Below are positions 8,353 to 15,939 of a stretch of DNA of 64,000 nucleotides, piece by piece. Position 1 is the stretch's first letter; each line of letters opens with the position of its first letter. Where the stretch lies: contig OZ244811.1 of NCBI GenBank assembly GCA_965220105.1, positions 4,030,001 to 4,094,000 on the forward strand, given 5' to 3'. The notes under the pieces were generated by a model. That model saw only the letters and a list, made by a program, of their open reading frames with translations. It was not told where the DNA came from and made no database searches. Source of the DNA: Bin87 sp965220105. GTDB taxonomy: Bacteria > Chloroflexota > Dehalococcoidia > Lucifugimonadales > UBA3495. The position numbers and the translations under genes were made by a program.

Positions 8353-8600
8353 CGCCTCCACGATTGCCGTGTAGGCGTGTCGCCGGAGGGAGCCACGGGC
8401 TGTAGCCACTCTCCCCAACGGGATCGCCCCACAGCGGGGCGTCACCAATGATGCAGTCGTAAGGCTCCCGGACCATGCTATGGATCGGGCAATACGCACC
8501 AGCGCCTGCTCGGTCTTCGTCCGAACGACACGCCTCGCCATGAGCATACGCACCCTGACACGGCCACACCAGTTAGTCGCTTCTGCACGGCCCGGCCACG
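8353..8600 (-). ncRNA. Candidate IS110 bridge-RNA region
   Basis: Members of the IS110 subgroup encode a structured bridge RNA in the non-coding end on the 5' side of the recombinase gene. This 250-base stretch sits there, has no gene, and contains a clear hairpin (CGCCCC at 8425-8430 with GGGGCG at 8436-8441, five-base loop). I cannot fold the whole RNA or identify its target and donor loops by eye, so this is a position-based proposal. Confidence 0.35.
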
Positions 8601-8891
8601 GGCATAATGCTGCTATGGACGATGTGGCACTTTCGATTTGTGCCACTTTCGATTGCGGAACGCTTTGGAATACTGGAGGACCCGAGAACCGGACCTGCCA
8701 GAAGGCACGAGCTGCTGGACATCATCGTCATCACTCTTTGCGCCGTGATCTGCGGCGCCGACCACTGGGTGGAGATTGAGGAATTCGGCAAGGCCAAGGA
8801 GGATTGGTTCCGGCGGTTCTTGAAGTTGCCTAACGGTATACCCTCCCACGACACCTTCGGGAGGGTGTTTGGTCTGCTGGATCCGGAGCAG

Positions 8892-8927
8892 TTTTCGGCC
8901 TGCTTCTCGGCCTGCTCCTCGGCCTGC
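8892..8927 (+). repeat. 12-base unit repeated three times in the ISAs1 transposase
   Basis: TTTTCGGCCTGC, TTCTCGGCCTGC and TCCTCGGCCTGC stand in tandem and encode F-S-A-C, F-S-A-C, S-S-A-C in frame. ISAs1 transposases normally have one such stretch between D-P-E-Q-F and the W-V that follows. Confidence 0.85.
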
Positions 8928-9025
8928 TTCATGGACTGGGTACGCTCGGTGAGTGACCTGGCCCAGGGCGAGGTGGTAGCGATAGATGGCAAGACCCTGC
9001 GGGGTTATCATGACCGGGCCAACGG

Positions 9026-9051
9026 CGGAGCTCGGCGGCAGCCGAGCTCCG
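9026..9051. repeat. Perfect hairpin inside the ISAs1 transposase
   Basis: CGGAGCTCGGC and GCCGAGCTCCG form 11-base arms around GGCA. It sits exactly where the reading frame is lost, right after the codons for D-R-A-N-G. Confidence 0.85.
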
Positions 9052-10672
9052 CTGCCTATGGTGAGCGCCTGGGCCACCGAGAACCGGATGGTGCTGGGGC
9101 AGACCCGCACCGCGGCCCACTCCAACGAGATTACGGCGATACCGGAACTGCTCAGGGTGCTGGAATTGAAAGGGTGTTTGGTAACGATCGACGCCATGGG
9201 CTGCCAGAGGAACATCGCCCAGCAGGTGGTGCAGGGGGGCTGAGTATCTGCTGGCCGTGAAGGCTAACCAGGGTGAGTTGCACCAGAACATCAAGGACCT
9301 GTTCGCCTGCGGTGAGCGCGTGGGCTGGGCTGGTGTGGCTTACAGCCACCACGAACAGGTGGGCAAAGACCAGGGCCGGCTGGAACGCCGCCAGCGCTGG
9401 GCGATCACTGACCCAGCGGAACTGGCCTACGTGGACCCCCAACGCCAATGGGCCAGCTTGGGCGCGGTGGCCCGGGTCAGCTATCGCCGGATCAGTTATC
9501 GAAGGGACGCTGCCACCGCTGCCCCAACAGATACCCGTTACTACATTTGCAGCTATCCGGCGGACGCAGCCACGCTGTTGGCGTCGGCCAGAAGCCACTG
9601 GAGCATCGAGAACAGCCTGCACTGGGTGTTGGACGTGGCCTTCGACGAGGACCACAGCCGGGTGAGGACCGGGCACGCCGACCAGAACCTGGCGGTGATC
9701 AGGCGCTTGGCCTTGAACCTGCTCAAGCAGGAACGCACCACCAAAGTCGGGATCAAAGCCAAACGCAAAAAAGCCGGATGGGACTTCGATTACCTGCTCA
9801 AAGTCCTATCCCAATGAAATGCGATTGCCCTGGGCTCGCGTAACAGTTCAGAGTTGCGGGGAAATGAGCAGTTGACGGCGGGCGGCGAGCGGATTTAGAC
9901 CCTGGGCGCGCCAGGCGCCGAACAGAGAGGCCAAGGTCATCTTGCTCTGTGTGCCTTGCTCCGAGCGGGTGCCGCCGCTGATCTTGCGACTGATGACCAG
10001 GTGGCGCAGGCTGCGCTCGGCGGCGTTGTTGTCTGAAGGCGCTGCGGGTTCGGCCACGAAGACAAAGAGTTCCCTGATGTGGCGTTCAATGCGTCGGCAC
10101 AGCTTGGCCTGAGTTGCCGACGGGTCGTCGAGGAAGGGCTGGCAGATGGCCAGCAGTTGGCGTTCCAGGGTCAGTTGGGCGGTGCGCCGCGGCTTGGCCT
10201 GGGGATGAGTGAAGGCTTTGGCCCGATCGTAAATCCCGTGGACGGCGTCGGCCCACCTGGCCAGTGGCGCAGCATCGGGGTAGCGGGTGCGCTGGTCGTG
10301 GATGTCCCGCAGCAGGTGGGCCCAGCACCGCTGCTTGGGGCCATCATAATGGTGGTAGGCAGCGTAGCAATCGCTGACCAATACTCCGGAGAAAGCATCG
10401 TTCAGGGCTTCATCCACCACCGTCTTGCCCCGGCCCCGCCGCAGGAAGTAGCGTTCGGTGGGGGTGCTGAAAGTCCACACGTAGCCGTTGGCCCCGACGA
10501 TGGCGCCCGCGCTGACGCGCCGTTGCTGTACGGTATCCAGATACCGCTGGATGGTGGGGAAGGGCATTCGCGCTTCTTCCCGTAGCGTGGCGACCAGGCT
10601 GAGCAGGTTGACGCCGCGGCGCTGCCGTCCCAAAACCACACCGTCCAGTCCCGCCGGGGGCGTGCAGCCGCG

Positions 10673-10717
10673 CCGGGCAAGTCCGAGTCGGGCAAGTCCG
10701 CGCCGGGCAAGTCCGCG
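10673..10717. repeat. 15-base unit, three copies, in IS66 copy A
   Basis: CCGGGCAAGTCCGAG, TCGGGCAAGTCCGCG and CCGGGCAAGTCCGCG follow one another. On the coding strand they expand the R-T-C-P-A stretch of the zinc ribbon. The remnant copy C has one unit at the matching place. Confidence 0.85.
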
Positions 10718-10832
10718 CAATGTAGACGTGCTCGGTGACCCGTACCGGAGCCACCGGCAACTCGATGACTTCCCGAGTGCGCTGAGTCCAGCCCCCAGTC
10801 AGGTGAGTCCCGCAATCGGGACCGTTCTCCAT

Positions 10833-10877
10833 CACGTGCTCCACCCGCACGTGCTCCACCCGCACGTGCTCCACCCG
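10833..10877. repeat. 15-base unit, three perfect copies, in IS66 copy A
   Basis: CACGTGCTCCACCCG is repeated three times without a mismatch, encoding V-E-H-V-R repeats just before the C-P-D-C-G zinc knuckle (here G-P-D-C-G). Copy B has five units and copy C one. Confidence 0.9.
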
Positions 10878-11212
10878 CTGGGTGGGCGTCATGCGCCGGC
10901 GGGCAAAGCCGTGGCGTCGCTGCTTGCGGGGCTGCTGCTTCACCGGCGCGGCTGGCGGCCCGGTTTCGCCTGGCCTTCCAGTTCGGCAATCCGCCGCTCC
11001 AACCGCTCAATCACCCGCTGCTGTTCCAGAACGGTGGCCTGCAGTTGGGCGATGCTGGCGATGAGGACAGCGCGGTCGACGGTGGTGAGGTCAACTTCAG
11101 TATCCATGCCCTGTATATGACATAACCACCGCCACCCGTGCCAGCCTTCGGCAACCCGCCTTCGGCCAATTCAACCCACCAACTCTGAACTGTTACGAGG
11201 GCGTTGCTCTCC

Positions 11213-11241
11213 TTGACAGCGATTTTGTCCTCGCATAAAAT
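11213..11241 (+). promoter_or_regulatory. Sigma-70 type promoter
   Basis: TTGACA at 11213-11218 and TAAAAT at 11236-11241 are separated by exactly 17 bases. It lies 17 bases outside the right end of IS66 copy A and points into the gene-poor gap. Confidence 0.7.
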
Positions 11242-11248
11242 TTGTGCT

Positions 11249-11365
11249 GCGAATCAGAACCCACCGGGTTCACGACGAGGGAGGAGGGGCGTCATTGGTA
11301 TGGACACCTCCGAATTTGTCGGATCGGCTGGTACAGGCGCCACGGCCCCCGCCGTGGTGTTTTTT
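11249..11365 (+). ncRNA. Candidate small RNA of about 115 bases
   Basis: The interval from the expected start point of the promoter at 11213-11241 to a terminator with a U-rich tail has no convincing coding frame. It contains small hairpins (AACCC-ACC-GGGTT at about 11258-11270; GACG...CGTC at about 11274-11293 with GGAGG in the loop). I do not recognise a known RNA family. Confidence 0.4.
11338..11365 (+). terminator. Intrinsic terminator
   Basis: CCACGG and CCGTGG pair around CCCCCG and are followed by TGTTTTTT. Confidence 0.7.
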
Positions 11366-11547
11366 GTGTTAGCGGGCTGTGAATCGCCGGCTCGGGCCAG
11401 CCGGCCCCCGCGTTTCGGTGGCGCAGGCAACCGAATCGGCTGGGTTGGCCCAATGACGGAAATTTCAGCCATCCGCTGTATCCAGCTGATGAGGACGAGG
11501 ACAACAAGATGAAAACCGCCCCTGAAGCAGTCGAATCGCCTGATTGG

Positions 11548-11590
11548 GCGCCACGGCTGAACGTCGTGGCGCTCTTTTGTTTTTTGACCT
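11548..11590 (+). terminator. Second terminator-like hairpin
   Basis: GGCGCCACG and CGTGGCGCT pair around a short loop and are followed by CTTTTGTTTTTTG. The stem resembles the first terminator (shared GCGCCACGG), so the two may descend from one duplicated unit. Confidence 0.65.
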
Positions 11591-11770
11591 TGGCTGTCCC
11601 CACGGCGAGGCGGCCGCGACGGTCCGGGTCCGGTCCCGACGCCACCCGCGAATCCTCCGATGCAGCCTGGCGCGACGACGCCAACCGCAGTTGGCAAGCA
11701 ACCGCAAAAAATGACGTCCGCTGATGACCTCCGTTTATGACGCGAATGTCGTGCGACACAGGAGGATTCC

Positions 11771-12532
11771 GTGGCAGCGATAATGCAGGACTACCGGGCG
11801 GTGTTCATCAGCGATACGCACCTGGGCTTCCGGGGTTCCCGGGCGAAATCCCTGGCCGATTTCCTGGAAAGCCATCACAGCGACCAGCTCTACCTGGTGG
11901 GCGACATCGTCGACGCCTGGCGCATGCACCGCAAGGTGTACTGGCCCGGCGACCACACGAGGGTGGTTCGTGAGCTGATGGCCAAATCCAACAACGGCAC
12001 CACCGTCCACTATATCGTGGGCAACCACGACGAGATTTTCCGCGGCTGGCTCGAATGGGGCCTGGCCCTGGGCAAGATAAAGTTCGCCAACGAACTGGAG
12101 TATTACGGCCTGGATGGCAAGCGGTACCTGGTGCTCCACGGCGACCAGTTCGATAGCCTGATGCACAGTGGCGCGGGCCGGGTGATCATGTTCCTGGGAA
12201 CCCGGGGATACGACGTGCTACTATCGGTCAATACCGTCACCGACCGGCTGCTGGGACTTTTTAACATCCCTCCCATGAGCCTCACCGCCTTCGCCAAGCG
12301 CCGAACCAAGTCCGCCGTGTCCTACGTCCTCAAGTTTGAAACGCTGCTGTCGGAGCACGCCCGCCAGCACGAGTACGACGGTGTCATTTGTGGGCACATC
12401 CACACTCCCGAAATCAAGAATATCCAGGACACCGTTTACATGAACTGCGGCGATTGGGTGGAGAACTGTAGCGCGCTGGTGGAGCACCATGACGGCAGGT
12501 GGGAACTCGTGAAATGGCGTGCTGATGGGTAG
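11771..12532 (+). CDS. LpxH-like metallophosphoesterase
   Basis: A 253-residue calcineurin-type phosphoesterase with all metal-site motifs: S-D-T-H-L-G near residue 14, V-G-D-I-V-D near 43, G-N-H-D-E near 83, L-V-L-H-G-D-Q-F-D near 121 and C-G-H-I-H-T-P-E near 206. It is the UDP-2,3-diacylglucosamine diphosphatase-like group. No lipid A genes are near, so hydrolysis of another sugar nucleotide or lipid diphosphate is likely. The GTG start follows AGGAGGA by 5 bases; ATG at 11783 is an alternative. Its stop overlaps the start of the glycosyltransferase, so the two form one unit. Confidence 0.82.
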   Translation: MAAIMQDYRAVFISDTHLGFRGSRAKSLADFLESHHSDQLYLVGDIVDAWRMHRKVYWPGDHTRVVRELMAKSNNGTTVHYIVGNHDEIFRGWLEWGLALGKIKFANELEYYGLDGKRYLVLHGDQFDSLMHSGAGRVIMFLGTRGYDVLLSVNTVTDRLLGLFNIPPMSLTAFAKRRTKSAVSYVLKFETLLSEHARQHEYDGVICGHIHTPEIKNIQDTVYMNCGDWVENCSALVEHHDGRWELVKWRADG

Positions 12533-13607
12533 ACAGCCGCTGGGCAAACAACCGCTGGACAGACAACCGCGCCTGGCCGTGGTCACCGACGCCTGGGTTC
12601 CGCAGATTAACGGCGTGGTCACCACGCTCACCAAAGTCGTCGACCTCCTGCGCGAATCGGGGCTGGACGTATCGGTCGTCGAGCCATCCCAATTCCGGAC
12701 GGTCCGACTGCCGAAATACTCCGAACTGCGGGTGGTCGTCTCGCCACTCAAGGCGTACCGCACCCTGAGCGGCATCGACCCTGAATACGTGCACATTGCC
12801 ACGGAAGGTCCCCTGGGCTCGGTGGCGCGTTTCTGGTGCTGGCGCCGCGGATTGCCATTCTCGTCCAGCTACCACACCCGGTTTCCCCAGTACGTGAAGC
12901 AGGTCTACGGGCTGCCGTCGGGACCGGTGACCAAATACATGCGCTGGTTCCACGGCGGCGCGCTGCAAACACTGGTGCCCACGGTCGGCATGGTGCGCGA
13001 CTTGCAGGCAGATGGGTTCAAAAATCTGGTCGTCTGGTCGCGCGGCGTGGATTCCGAGCTATTCAACCCGTCGGCGCGCCTGGCCGACTGGTACGGGAGC
13101 GTCCCTGCCGACCAGAAAGTTCTGGTTTACGTGGGGCGAGTCAGCAAGGAAAAAAGCGTCGAGGATTTCCTCCAACTGGCGTCCCGGCCCGGTTACCGGT
13201 GTTGGGTCGTGGGCGACGGCCCGCAACGCAAGGAGCTCGAACAGCGGTACGGAGACCGGGTCACCTTCGTCGGATACAAACTGGGGCAGGAACTGGCAAA
13301 TTTCTACGCCTCGGCAGACGTGATGGTCTTCCCCAGCCGTACCGATACCTTCGGCAACGTGATGACCGAAAGCATGGCTTGCGGGACTCCGGTGGCGGCC
13401 TATCCGGTTACCGGCCCCATTGACGTCGTGGCGGACGGCCTGTCCGGCGCGCTGGAAGAGAATCTGGCTGACGCCGTGGCAAGGGCGCTGCGCTGCGACC
13501 GCAGCAAGGTGCGAGACTATGCCCTGGGGTTCTCATGGGATTCCTGCATCGCCACCTTCCGCGAATCGTTGGACCCCATTTCCCGCCGCAAAGGGCAAAC
13601 GGCCTGA
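12525..13607 (+). CDS. GT4-family glycosyltransferase
   Basis: About 360 residues in the GT-B fold. The N-terminal domain opens with L-A-V-V-T-D-A-W-V-P-Q-I-N-G-V-V-T-T. The C-terminal domain has V-Y-V-G-R-V-S-K-E-K-S, V-V-G-D-G-P-Q and the donor-binding stretch V-F-P-S-R-T-D-T-F-G-N-V-M-T-E-S-M-A-C-G-T-P-V (E-x7-E type), as in mannosyl- or glucosyltransferases acting on lipids. It overlaps the LpxH-like gene by 8 bases, and this pairing suggests glycolipid synthesis. The start is ATG at 12525 or GTG at 12519. The first 15 residues form an imperfect three-fold repeat (see 12531-12575). Confidence 0.85.
   Translation: MGRQPLGKQPLDRQPRLAVVTDAWVPQINGVVTTLTKVVDLLRESGLDVSVVEPSQFRTVRLPKYSELRVVVSPLKAYRTLSGIDPEYVHIATEGPLGSVARFWCWRRGLPFSSSYHTRFPQYVKQVYGLPSGPVTKYMRWFHGGALQTLVPTVGMVRDLQADGFKNLVVWSRGVDSELFNPSARLADWYGSVPADQKVLVYVGRVSKEKSVEDFLQLASRPGYRCWVVGDGPQRKELEQRYGDRVTFVGYKLGQELANFYASADVMVFPSRTDTFGNVMTESMACGTPVAAYPVTGPIDVVADGLSGALEENLADAVARALRCDRSKVRDYALGFSWDSCIATFRESLDPISRRKGQTA
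12531..12575 (+). repeat. 15-base imperfect tandem repeat at the start of the glycosyltransferase
   Basis: Three imperfect 15-base units encode R-Q-P-L-G, K-Q-P-L-D and R-Q-P-R-L, ahead of the first conserved strand. It adds residues not needed by the fold. Confidence 0.65.
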
Positions 13608-13688
13608 AAGTCGCGGCTACGCCGGGCCGCACGGTTTACCTAAAAACACGGGGAACCGCACTTCAGGGACGAGGGATTGGAACGGAGG

Positions 13689-14597
13689 TCAAATCTGCCG
13701 GAAACGTTGCAGCTGGTCGGCCATCTGCTCCGGGTCGGCGGCCCTGGGCTCTAGCACCAGATAGGTCAGCCCAGCCTCCGCGTAGCCGGCGAGGTCGGCG
13801 CGCACCTGCTCCGGCGATCCTCGTAACGGGGTTCGCGCCGCGCCGTCCATGGGCGCATTGGTGATATCCAGTCCGGCGCGCAGCGATATCTCGAAACCTT
13901 TCATGCCCAGGCCGGCTTGAGCCCGCAACCGGGCAATGCGGAGGGTTACCCGAGCCACGTCTGCCGGGCGCTGGCGGACGCCGTGCCAGCCGTCGCCCAG
14001 GCGCGCTGCCCGCCGCAGCGCCGGCGCCGAAATGCCGCCGGTCCAGATGGGCGGAATGCGGTGCGGGCCGGGTCGAGGTGACATTGACAACCCGGCCAAC
14101 TGGTAGTGACGGCCCGCGAATTCGGGTTCCCGCTGGGCCCAAAATGCGCGAAGAATCTCGATGTGCTCGTCAGTTACCGTACCCCGCTCTGCAAAGCTGG
14201 CGCTCAGCGCGCGAAACTCCTCCTCCATCCAGCCCACGCCGACGCCCACGATAAGCCGGCCTCCGGAGATTACGTCCAGCGTGCCCAACATCTTGGCGTT
14301 GAGCACCGGATGGCGGTAGGGAAGCACCAGGACGCTGAATCCCAACTCGATCCGTGCCGTAACTGCCGCCAGGTAGCTCAGGGTGACGATGGGCTCAAGG
14401 ATCGGTTCTTCCGGGGACAGAGGGAACCGTCCGTCGGCGCGGTAGGGGTAACGGGATTGCAGGTCGGTAGGCGCTGCGATGTGGTCACTCAGGAAGACTC
14501 CGTCGTAACCCAGGGATTCGGCCTGGACCGCCAGTTCCGCCAGGGTACCAGCATCGGCCATCGGGCCTACGTTGGGTAGTATCACGCCGTATTTCAT
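13689..14597 (-). CDS. LLM class flavin/F420-dependent oxidoreductase
   Basis: 302 residues of the luciferase-like fold: M-K-Y-G-V-I-L-P-N-V-G-P at the start, Y-D-G-V-F-L-S-D-H-I near residue 30, G-F-S-V-L-V-L-P-Y-R-H-P and G-G-R-L-I-V-G-V-G-V-G-W-M for the cofactor pocket, and A-A-R-L-G-D-G-W-H-G-V towards the end. It is of the TIGR03619-like group and probably uses F420 or FMN. It is a distant paralogue of the gene at 1021-1866 and is transcribed alone, convergent with the glycosyltransferase. Confidence 0.87.
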   Translation of the reverse strand: MKYGVILPNVGPMADAGTLAELAVQAESLGYDGVFLSDHIAAPTDLQSRYPYRADGRFPLSPEEPILEPIVTLSYLAAVTARIELGFSVLVLPYRHPVLNAKMLGTLDVISGGRLIVGVGVGWMEEEFRALSASFAERGTVTDEHIEILRAFWAQREPEFAGRHYQLAGLSMSPRPGPHRIPPIWTGGISAPALRRAARLGDGWHGVRQRPADVARVTLRIARLRAQAGLGMKGFEISLRAGLDITNAPMDGAARTPLRGSPEQVRADLAGYAEAGLTYLVLEPRAADPEQMADQLQRFRQI

Positions 14598-14741
14598 CTA
14601 CAATGCGCCCGGTGTAATGCACGCTGACTCACGGCTGACCGCCAAGGTGTTCACGTCAGACCCCACCGATACAGAATCGGCCTGGCGTCGGTGGACTACG
14701 ACTGCCGGCCTCCGGCTCGTGTTCGTCAATTATACCTATTG

Positions 14742-15821
14742 CTATTTGTAAGTGGGTCCCTGAGGGTCGATCAGCTGGCAGATGATTTCCAAGCGCTGGA
14801 CGATGTGGTCCTGCACCGCCGTGTGCTCCGGTCCGGTGGGTACGAATATCGGGACGTACCAGTCCTCGTCCATGCCCTCTCCGGGGAACCGCTCCTCCAG
14901 TTGGTTCAGGCGTCGCCGTGAAGTATCGTGGTCCGGCAACGCCTCCGAGGAATAGAGCTCAAGCCATAGGGGAGTGTTGCGGCGTCGGGCCCAATGCTCG
15001 TGGCTGATGCCGAACCAGGCTCTCGTCCCGGCGAAGTCCAGCATTCGTCCGTAGGATTCTATCGTGTCATCGTGAGCGGCACGCCTGTTGTCTGCCTTGG
15101 TCCAATCCCGTTCGGTCATCTCGTTGATCACCCGGGCCACCACCTTTTTCCAACTGAGGATGCGTCGGGGAATCTCCGGGTTCAACTCCTCTGGTCGCAG
15201 GGGCATAAACGCCGCGTCGTCATCTTCCCGGGCGGCCAACCCCCGGAGCTGGTCAATGTCAATGCTGGCGGCGGTGTCCCCGGCGCTCTCCGCCCGTTGC
15301 GTCATGCTGTCAAGGAGGTTGGCCCAGCTGATGACCATGAGATGTCGATTGCTGTTCCTGATCGCGGCGCTCATCCAGTCAATGCTGCGTTCGGGTTGGT
15401 CCAGCTCAAGCCTTTGGTCAGACAGCCGTTGCTGGAGGTCTGACCACAATGACGGCAACCGCGCTGCCGGCGCCACGAACAACAGGGCGGACTGCGAGTC
15501 GTCGGGCAACCGTTGCAGATAGCCTTCTGGTTGGTTGCCAGTCAAGCCTGCCCAGAACTTGGCCTCAATCAAAAGGCATTCATTGTCCTGATCATCGTAG
15601 CAGGCCAGGTCGGGCCGTTCCCTGTTGGCTCCGGTCGCCTGCGTGATGACCTTAGATATTGGCGCCACCCGGATGTGCGCACCCTGCAGTTTGTCGGTGA
15701 GGGCCGCTCTTGCGGCTTCCGAATAAGACAAGATGTACCCAAGGGCATCAACAGCCAGGTCCTCCCTGCGGCTGGTGTATTTCTGGGCGATGTGGTTCAA
15801 CAGGGTCTGTTTTGCGGCCAT
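14742..15821 (-). CDS. PD-(D/E)XK nuclease-like protein of unknown role
   Basis: 359 residues. Between residues 88 and 110 it shows R-P-D-L-A-C-Y-D, about ten residues, then E-C-L-L-I-E-A-K-F-W, the PD-(D/E)XK nuclease signature, preceded by an N-terminal helix (I-A-Q-K-Y-T-S-R-R-E-D) as in restriction-like proteins. The remainder is rich in Trp and charged residues and I do not recognise it. GAGAGGA lies about 9 bases before the ATG. It stands alone between an LLM gene and IS66 remnants, a typical place for a defence or mobile-element gene. No methylase, helicase or ATPase partner is present. Confidence 0.65.
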   Translation of the reverse strand: MAAKQTLLNHIAQKYTSRREDLAVDALGYILSYSEAARAALTDKLQGAHIRVAPISKVITQATGANRERPDLACYDDQDNECLLIEAKFWAGLTGNQPEGYLQRLPDDSQSALLFVAPAARLPSLWSDLQQRLSDQRLELDQPERSIDWMSAAIRNSNRHLMVISWANLLDSMTQRAESAGDTAASIDIDQLRGLAAREDDDAAFMPLRPEELNPEIPRRILSWKKVVARVINEMTERDWTKADNRRAAHDDTIESYGRMLDFAGTRAWFGISHEHWARRRNTPLWLELYSSEALPDHDTSRRRLNQLEERFPGEGMDEDWYVPIFVPTGPEHTAVQDHIVQRLEIICQLIDPQGPTYK

Positions 15822-15939
15822 CGTGCACGTCCTCTCTTGATTTTGAAAATGTCACAGCCCGCCTGATCATCGTACCGGGATAGTCGTAGTGGGTGGGACG
15901 ACGATATTTGGTGGCGCACCCATAGTGTAAACGGCGGCG

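Larger units (their letters stand above)
6950..8600 (-). mobile_element. IS110-family element inserted in ISAs1 (ends approximate)
   Basis: The span holds the IS110 transposase plus at least 240 bases of non-coding DNA upstream of it. The ends are not resolved, since IS110 elements lack clear long inverted repeats; the left end must lie between 6888 and 6970 and the right end between about 8420 and 8606. The long non-coding flank lies on the 5' side of the transposase, the arrangement of the IS110 subgroup rather than IS1111. Confidence 0.6.
8607..9817 (+). pseudogene. ISAs1-family transposase, broken by two frame changes
   Basis: Three frames together make a full ISAs1 transposase. Frame one (8607 to about 9030) gives L-E-D-P-R, C-A-V-I-C-G-A-D-H-W-V-E-I-E-E-F-G and V-A-I-D-G-K-T-L-R-G (first catalytic Asp). 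Frame two (about 9055-9243) gives V-S-A-W-A-T-E-N-R and V-T-I-D-A-M-G-C-Q (second Asp). Frame three (9242-9817) gives V-K-A-N-Q-G and R-S-H-W-S-I-E-N-S-L-H-W (Glu). The first break is a perfect 26-base hairpin at 9026-9051. The second is a run of six G at 9235-9240, where five would keep the frame. A 16-base duplication lies at the 5' end (8624-8655) and a three-fold 12-base in-frame repeat at 8892-8927. Probably inactive. Confidence 0.85.
6869..9833 (+). mobile_element. ISAs1-family element, interrupted by an IS110 element
   Basis: CCAGGGCGATCGCATTTCA at 6869-6887 and its inverse, TGAAATGCGATTGCCCTGG, at 9815-9833 differ at one position and form the terminal inverted repeats. The right end lies just behind an ISAs1-type transposase. 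Between the left end and that transposase about 1.7 kb is taken up by an IS110 element in the opposite orientation. Without it the element would be about 1.3 kb, normal for ISAs1. No clear target duplication is visible, because the right flank is taken up at once by an IS66-type element. Confidence 0.8.
9848..11107 (-). pseudogene. IS66-type transposase, copy A, with several lesions
   Basis: From the ATG at 11105-11107 the leucine-zipper-like N-terminus (L-E-Q-Q-R-V-I-E-R-L-E-R-R-I-A-E-L) is intact. The frame is then lost by a two-base gain relative to copy B near 10948. Further lesions compared with copy B are: three copies of a 15-base unit at 10833-10877; three copies of another at 10673-10717; an 8-base loss just beside it that removes zinc-ribbon cysteines; and a 181-base deletion at about 10494 that removes the first catalytic Asp (H-A-D-E-T-G). 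The C-terminal part (H-H-Y-D-G, Q-R-C-W-A-H-L-L-R-D and the D-N-N-A-A-E-R block with the catalytic Glu) is well preserved. Confidence 0.85.
9840..11196 (-). mobile_element. IS66-type element, copy A (decayed)
   Basis: GTAACAGTTCAGAGTTG at 9840-9856 and CAACTCTGAACTGTTAC at 11180-11196 are perfect 17-base terminal inverted repeats. The element abuts the right end of ISAs1. Only a transposase (TnpC-type) gene is present; the TnpA/TnpB genes of classical IS66 are absent, as in the ISBst12-like group of the family. I see no convincing target duplication. Confidence 0.85.
11197..11770. other. Gene-poor 570-base gap with a promoter and two terminators
   Basis: No reading frame here looks like a protein. 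The stretch holds a strong promoter at 11213-11241, a terminator hairpin at 11338-11363, and a second terminator-like hairpin at 11548-11587 before the phosphoesterase gene. The layout suggests one or two short non-coding transcripts. Confidence 0.6.

Noticed and set aside
6967..8451. Plus-strand frame of 494 codons
   Set aside because: Antisense to the IS110 transposase, whose catalytic residues are visible on the other strand.
10833..10877. 15-base repeats as a CRISPR array
   Set aside because: Units are directly adjacent with no spacers and lie in a transposase gene.
11440..11530. GGCCCAATGA...CAGCTGATGAGG as a SAM or fluoride riboswitch, or a hammerhead (CTGATGAG...GAAA)
   Set aside because: Only isolated words match; the flanking stems and conserved cores of these RNAs are missing.
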